The position numbers and the translations under genes are program-made. The notes under the pieces were generated by a model that saw nothing but the letters and a program-made list of their open reading frames with translations, did no database searches and had not been told where the DNA came from. Positions 40,126 to 44,208 of a DNA stretch of 44,208 nt are shown piece by piece. Within the stretch, counting starts at the first letter, position 1; the number at the start of each line of letters is the position of its first letter. The DNA comes from an uncultured Oscillospiraceae bacterium (lineage in GTDB: Bacteria > Bacillota > Clostridia > Oscillospirales > Oscillospiraceae). Location of the stretch: assembly GCA_944387055.1 (NCBI GenBank), contig CALXDL010000032.1:1-44208 (forward strand), written 5' to 3'.

Positions 40126-41899
40126 GGTAATAGATGCCGAACAGCTCCGCATGGGGCTGCGTGAACGGTCCCAGGTGGATATCCATCCCGATCTCGAAGG
40201 CCCGATCCCAGGGGAAGCGGTACCCATCCAGGTCGACCGTGCCCCATCCCATCTCTTCATAAGGCTCCAGAGAGGCGATGAGGTTGCTCGTCTCTAGGTT
40301 CGCGAGCACCTGCTGCACGCTCGCCTCCATCCCGGTCTCCAACCGTTCCTGGACGGCCGCCCGGTCGATCTCCGGCTGCCAGAAGTTGTCCGGGTCGCCG
40401 CCCAAATCGTTCCGCACGAAAGCCAGCAGGTCTTCCCGCACCACGTTCTTATAGCAAAAGTCCTTGATCACACTGTCTGCCAGGGTCTTGGCGAACGCCT
40501 GCTCCGTCGCTTCCGTCCGCTCCCCTTTTTGTAGGAACGCATAACGGGCGACGCCGTGGCTCAAAGCCGTCCCGGTGACGATCGCCATGTCCAGGAAACC
40601 GGCATAGCTCAGCAGCCATCCCAGCTCGATCTCTTCGGTGAGCTTGTCGTGGAAGGCCGTCCCATACAGTCCATTGCCCGCGTCGATGAGGATGACGGGC
40701 AGCCCCTGCTGGCGGCACTCCTGGAGGGCCTCGATGAGCTGGCGTTGATAGACCTCGCTCAGCGACGCGTCCGCCGGCTGGGTCAGCACCAGGATCTGGA
40801 GCCCAGCCGCCAGATAGTTTTCGCTCTCCGTGAGAGAAAAGAACTCCAGATGCTCCTGCATGATGGTGGACAGCGGCTGGTGGTCGTAGGCGCAGGCGGG
40901 CTGATCCTCCATACCGCCGAAATACCGCACCGCCGCCGTGCCGCCGTTCCACCCGCTCTCTTCCAGGTACAGTCTGGCCACCGCCTTGAAAGCCAGATCG
41001 TCCACCCCGGAGAGCAGCGCGTCTCCCTCCCGCAGGAGGCTGCGGAGATAGGCGATCTCATTTTTCTGGATGCTGTCTTCCACGGAAGAATCATCGATGC
41101 CGATCAAGACGTGGAACTGTCCTGCCTCTGTCTCCTGCAATATCTCCATCATCCGATCTGACAGTTCCAGCTTCCGTGTCCGCGCGGAGAGATATTCCGT
41201 GACCTCCCACTCCTCCAGGCCGAACGCCGATGGCTCCAGCACCGTCCCGTCCGCGGAGAGAGGGTAGTCTGCCCGGATATCCTCCAGGGTCAGCGCCTCA
41301 CCCTCCAGTACAGGACGGGCCTCCATCCCATAGGCGCGCAGAGCGTTATAGCCCTCCAGGTCCCAGTGGTCATAGCCCACCGTGGGCGCCAGACGCATGA
41401 CACTGTCCAGCAGCCAGACCTGATCGTCCCCATCTGCCGCCAACGTCCCCAGCAGGTCTTCCAGCAGCTGGGATTCTGTCGTTCTCGTCCCGTCGGAGAG
41501 CACCACGTCCTCGTGCTCGGCCATCGAGCGGGAATTCACCAGTCCGCCGGAGAGGAGCTGGTCCATCGAGAGGATATAACGGTCACAGCCGGCCGCTTCC
41601 TGGGCCAGCACCCATTCATACAGGTCTCCCCGGTCTCCGGACTGGGTGCCATTGCTGTTGAGCGGCTGTCCGCGCAGACGGGTCCGGTAATCGTCTGCCT
41701 CCGGCATCACCAACTCATATCCCAGGGACTCGGCTAAGTACACCACCCGCTCCACATTGTCAGGCCGGTCATCCAGCGGCACATAGGCGATGACCGGCCG
41801 GTCCTCCGCTGCAGGCGGCAGTTCCACCGGCGATGCACCGCAGCCAGCCAGCAGCGCGCATCCCAGCACAGCTGCCGCCATACGTCTCATTCGTTCCAT
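40121..41899 (-). CDS. DUF4127 family lipoprotein
   Basis: 592 residues. MERMRRM, a hydrophobic stretch and LLAGC (Cys about 17) make a lipoprotein signal. The mature part begins VIAYVPLDDRPDN, the hallmark start of DUF4127, with DRYILSMDQLLSGGLVNSR and VILIDAGNGLYGTAF further on. The Asp- and Gly-rich loops suggest an alpha/beta enzyme fold, but no reaction is known. The ATG at 41897-41899 follows AAGGAG closely; an upstream ATG (41938) lies inside a hairpin. It follows ybaB, in the place where recR is found in many Firmicutes. Confidence 0.88.
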   Translation of the reverse strand: MERMRRMAAAVLGCALLAGCGASPVELPPAAEDRPVIAYVPLDDRPDNVERVVYLAESLGYELVMPEADDYRTRLRGQPLNSNGTQSGDRGDLYEWVLAQEAAGCDRYILSMDQLLSGGLVNSRSMAEHEDVVLSDGTRTTESQLLEDLLGTLAADGDDQVWLLDSVMRLAPTVGYDHWDLEGYNALRAYGMEARPVLEGEALTLEDIRADYPLSADGTVLEPSAFGLEEWEVTEYLSARTRKLELSDRMMEILQETEAGQFHVLIGIDDSSVEDSIQKNEIAYLRSLLREGDALLSGVDDLAFKAVARLYLEESGWNGGTAAVRYFGGMEDQPACAYDHQPLSTIMQEHLEFFSLTESENYLAAGLQILVLTQPADASLSEVYQRQLIEALQECRQQGLPVILIDAGNGLYGTAFHDKLTEEIELGWLLSYAGFLDMAIVTGTALSHGVARYAFLQKGERTEATEQAFAKTLADSVIKDFCYKNVVREDLLAFVRNDLGGDPDNFWQPEIDRAAVQERLETGMEASVQQVLANLETSNLIASLEPYEEMGWGTVDLDGYRFPWDRAFEIGMDIHLGPFTQPHAELFGIYYQ

Positions 41900-41916
41900 A
41901 TCGTCTCCTTCTGCGC

Positions 41917-41949
41917 GGACAGCCTGCATGTCCTCCATGCAGGCTGTCC
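41917..41949. repeat. 14-bp perfect inverted repeat between ybaB and the DUF4127 gene
   Basis: GGACAGCCTGCATG (41917-41930) and its complement (41936-41949) around TCCTC. There is no T run on the minus strand, so it is not a clear terminator. It contains the alternative DUF4127 start and lies 8 bases past the ybaB stop. Confidence 0.75.
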
Positions 41950-41956
41950 TTCCATC

Positions 41957-42319
41957 TCAGAATCCGAAACTGCTCAGGTCCAGACCGCCGGTCACGCCGG
42001 ATACGCTCTTCTCCATCGCCTCGTCGGCCTGGCGCAGCGCCTCGTTCACAGCGGAGACCACCAGGTCCTGGAGCATCTCCACATCCTCGGGATCCACGGC
42101 CTCAGGCTTGATGGAGACAGAGAGGACCTCTTTCTTACCGTTGACCTTGGCCTCCACCACGCCGCCGCCCACGCTGGCGCTGAACTCCTGAGCCTCTACC
42201 GCCTCTTGCGCGGCGTTCATCTGCTCCTGCATCTGCGCGATCTTCTGCTGGAGCTCCGCCTGGCGCTGTGCGCCGGAAACCTTGCCGTTGGTGAACCCAC
42301 GGCGAGCACTGTAACCCAT
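41957..42319 (-). CDS. ybaB: YbaB/EbfC-family nucleoid-associated protein
   Basis: 120 residues, the usual size. A helical N-terminal part (about 18-45, ELQQKIAQMQEQMNAAQEAVEAQEF) and the family core FSASVGGGVVEAKVNGKKEVLSVSI then a C-terminal helix form the tweezer-like dimer that binds DNA. It begins MGYSARRGFTNG. The gene starts 13 bases after dnaX in the classic dnaX-ybaB order. The next gene is DUF4127, not recR. Confidence 0.93.
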   Translation of the reverse strand: MGYSARRGFTNGKVSGAQRQAELQQKIAQMQEQMNAAQEAVEAQEFSASVGGGVVEAKVNGKKEVLSVSIKPEAVDPEDVEMLQDLVVSAVNEALRQADEAMEKSVSGVTGGLDLSSFGF

Positions 42320-42332
42320 ACTGTTCTCTCCT

Positions 42333-44039
42333 TCATTTGATCTGGATATTGTCGAACTGGCTGCCGAATCGCAGCAAGTTCTGTAGATTTTCCTGGGGCG
42401 AGGCCTGGGGCGCTTCTCCCACTCGATACGTCAGATGGATCTCCATCCCGGCAGCCTTGGCGGCCTCCTCGCTCAAGACGCCCTTCACCCGGTCGTTCTC
42501 CAACCGGCTCAGTGTGATCTCATCCGGGGCGTAGACCGTCAGCACTCCACCCTCCAGCGTTCCCGCACACATATCCAGGAACACTCGGTACATGGGCGGC
42601 AGGCGGCCCTTGCAATTCTCCACCAGGGCCCGCCACCAGCCTCCATCCAGCACCGGCCCACTGCTCTTTGGTGCCGCGGCGGTCCGGCGCTCCGGCTCCG
42701 GCGGTGTATCCGCCGCTCGACCGGCCGGTCCCTCCGGCAAAGGCGGCTCTTTCGGGAGCGGCGGTCCCTCCGGCAAGGGCGGCTGCTCCTCTGCGGCCGT
42801 ACCTCCACACGGAACGCTCGTGTCCATCCCAGCAGCCGGCACGGCCTGCGGAGGCTGCCCCGTGCTCTGCACGAAGGGTGCCTGGAGCGTCTGGCCTCGC
42901 GCCGAGCTCTCCTCCAGACGCTGTATCCGGGCCTCCAGAGCAGTCAAATCGCCGGAGAGCGTCTCATCGCACGCCCGCAGGAGACACAGCTCCGCGTCGG
43001 TGCGGCGGTCGGCGCTGAAATATAGATCAGCTATGGCCTTCTGCACTGTAGACGCCAGATAGATTAGCCGTGTGGCGGAAACGTCCTTCCCCAGCTTGTC
43101 CAGCGTGGCGGTATCATACCCGCCGGAGAGCAGGACTTCTCCGCCCTCCGGCGCTGTCCGCCGCAGCAGCAGGTCCCGTATCAGGGCTGAGAGCTCGGAG
43201 AGCACGGCCCCCACATCTTTCCCCCCGGCATAGAGCTTGTCCAGCAGCAGCAGTGCTGCTTTGGCGTCTCTGGCCAGGATGTGCGACATCAGTCCTGCGA
43301 TCTGGAGGTTCCCCGCCAGCCCAAGCACCTCCAACACGGCAGAACTGTCGATGGTGCCGCCCACTGCCGCGCACTGGTCCAGCAAGCTCAGTCCATCCCG
43401 CAGGGCGCCGTCCGCCAGACGGGAAAGCAGTTCCGCCCCGTCCGCGGTGAGATCGATGCCCTCGGCACGGGCCACATGGGACAGGCGCGCAGCGATGTCC
43501 TGCGGTGTGATGCGCTTGAACGAGAACCGCTGGCATCTGGAGAGGATGGTGGCCGGCACCTTGTGCAGCTCTGTAGTGGCCAGGATGAACATGAGGTGCT
43601 CCGGCGGCTCTTCCAATATCTTCAACAAAGCGTTGAAAGCGGGGGTGGAGAGCATGTGGACCTCATCCACGATATATACCCGTTTCTTGACGTTGGCGGG
43701 CGAGTAGATCGCCTCGTCCCGCAGGGCGCGGACTTGATCGACGCCGTTGTTGGATGCGGCGTCCAGCTCCAGTACGTCCAGGAAGCTGCCATTCTCGATC
43801 CCCAGACAGGAGGGACAGCTGCAGCAGGGGTCTCCATCCACCGGCCGTTCACAGTTGACCGCCTTGGCCAGTATCTTGGCGCAGGTGGTCTTCCCTGTGC
43901 CGCGGGTCCCGGTGAAGAGATAGGCATGAGAGGTACGGCCTTCGGCCACCTGCCTGCGCAGAGTCTGCGTGATATGGGACTGGCCGATGACGTCAGAAAA
44001 CGTCTTGGGCCGCCATTTGCGGTACAGGGCCTGATACAT
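42333..44039 (-). CDS. dnaX: DNA polymerase III subunits gamma and tau
   Basis: 568 residues. The clamp-loader motor that opens the sliding clamp on DNA with ATP. Walker A GTRGTGKTT (44-52), a zinc-binding cysteine group (CERPVDGDPCCSCPSC), Walker B region VYIVDEVHML, and sensor 1 LATTELHKVP with SRC (arginine finger) are visible. The C-terminal third contains a low-complexity Pro/Glu linker (near PLPEGPPLPKEPPLPEGP) before the tau-type domain. ATG at 44037-44039 has GGGAGG 9 bases upstream; the longer frame to 44156 overlaps the SRP RNA. No frameshift signal was seen. Confidence 0.96.
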   Translation of the reverse strand: MYQALYRKWRPKTFSDVIGQSHITQTLRRQVAEGRTSHAYLFTGTRGTGKTTCAKILAKAVNCERPVDGDPCCSCPSCLGIENGSFLDVLELDAASNNGVDQVRALRDEAIYSPANVKKRVYIVDEVHMLSTPAFNALLKILEEPPEHLMFILATTELHKVPATILSRCQRFSFKRITPQDIAARLSHVARAEGIDLTADGAELLSRLADGALRDGLSLLDQCAAVGGTIDSSAVLEVLGLAGNLQIAGLMSHILARDAKAALLLLDKLYAGGKDVGAVLSELSALIRDLLLRRTAPEGGEVLLSGGYDTATLDKLGKDVSATRLIYLASTVQKAIADLYFSADRRTDAELCLLRACDETLSGDLTALEARIQRLEESSARGQTLQAPFVQSTGQPPQAVPAAGMDTSVPCGGTAAEEQPPLPEGPPLPKEPPLPEGPAGRAADTPPEPERRTAAAPKSSGPVLDGGWWRALVENCKGRLPPMYRVFLDMCAGTLEGGVLTVYAPDEITLSRLENDRVKGVLSEEAAKAAGMEIHLTYRVGEAPQASPQENLQNLLRFGSQFDNIQIK

Positions 44040-44073
44040 GTACGCACACCTCCCAGCAGATGGATAGAAAACG

Positions 44074-44208
44074 TCCTCCGTATGCAGCTGCGGAACCGGC
44101 GCCCTCGCGGCACATGGAACATCCCGCTGAATGCTGCTCGGTTCCCCGCCTGACATGGTTCACGGGCATCCATTGCGCGAGACCGGCTCCGCAGCTGCAT
44201 GCGGAGGA
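44074..44208 (-). ncRNA. ffs: Signal recognition particle RNA (5' end at or beyond the window edge)
   Basis: The RNA component of the SRP, which targets membrane and secreted proteins. On the minus strand the conserved domain IV reads GTCAGG, then CGG-GGAA-CCG with a GGAA tetraloop, then AGCAGC: the asymmetric internal loop bound by Ffh. A long terminal helix closes the molecule (TCCTCCG at 44202-44208 with CGGAGGA at 44074-44080, and TGCAGCTGCGGA with its partner), followed by TTTTC as terminator. It is directly upstream of dnaX, the usual Firmicutes position. The small form (about 135 bases) lacks the Alu domain. Confidence 0.93.

Noticed and set aside
44040..44156. N-terminal extension of dnaX
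   Set aside because: It overlaps the SRP RNA and its terminator. The ATG at 44039 has a good ribosome binding site and gives the family's usual start MYQALYRKWRP.
1..44208. CRISPR array or insertion sequence
   Set aside because: No set of regularly spaced repeats and no transposase gene or terminal repeats were seen in the window.

Overview
The window looks like the chromosome of a Gram-positive anaerobe of the class Clostridia, probably Oscillospirales. The main reasons are a T-box leader on cysS, the order SRP RNA-dnaX-ybaB, the set prmC / DUF1385 protein / recA-recX / rimO-pgsA, an ApbE / NusG-domain-II / Gx-transporter operon, and many lipoproteins with Gram-positive style ribosome binding sites. 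Most of the window is GC-rich. Roughly 16.4-28.7 kb is visibly richer in A+T and carries accessory metabolic genes.

Layout. 0-4 kb: an XRE regulator cut by the window edge and a divergent lipoprotein, then cysS with a cysteine-specific T-box, then a secreted stalk-domain protein. 4.08-4.94 kb has no convincing gene. 4.9-16 kb: a papain-like secreted protein, then a long minus-strand run of housekeeping genes (pgsA, rimO, recX, recA, prmC, a 146-residue protein, a DUF1385 membrane protein), continuing into a lipoprotein / response regulator / histidine kinase set.

A tRNA-Leu(CAA) at 16.27 kb marks the edge of the A+T-rich segment. A frameshifted phage-type gene lies next to it. Then comes a catabolic cluster: opine-type dehydrogenase, tripartite TRAP transporter, metallo-beta-lactamase-fold hydrolase, metal-dependent amidohydrolase and DMT permease on the minus strand. 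A MarR regulator diverges from it, and an N-acyl-D-amino-acid deacylase converges on the MarR gene. I read this as uptake and breakdown of an N-substituted amino acid (opine-like or N-acylated). The substrate is inferred, not shown. A regulatory stretch with palindromes, repeats and foldable leader RNA follows. After it come a CD3324-type regulator and a two-gene unit of an Ntn-type amide hydrolase and a Vat-like acetyltransferase.

28.8-32.5 kb holds an ECF sigma / anti-sigma / small lipoprotein operon and a divergent von Willebrand A protein with a cysteine-rich tail. 32.6-35 kb holds a FAD-Rieske oxidoreductase overlapping a tocopherol-cyclase-like gene. 35-38.9 kb is a tightly overlapped minus-strand operon (apbE, NusG domain II, Gx transporter, CbbX-type AAA ATPase, amidohydrolase) behind two apparent promoters. 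The end carries a membrane protein, a DUF4127 lipoprotein, ybaB, dnaX and the SRP RNA, which reaches the right edge.
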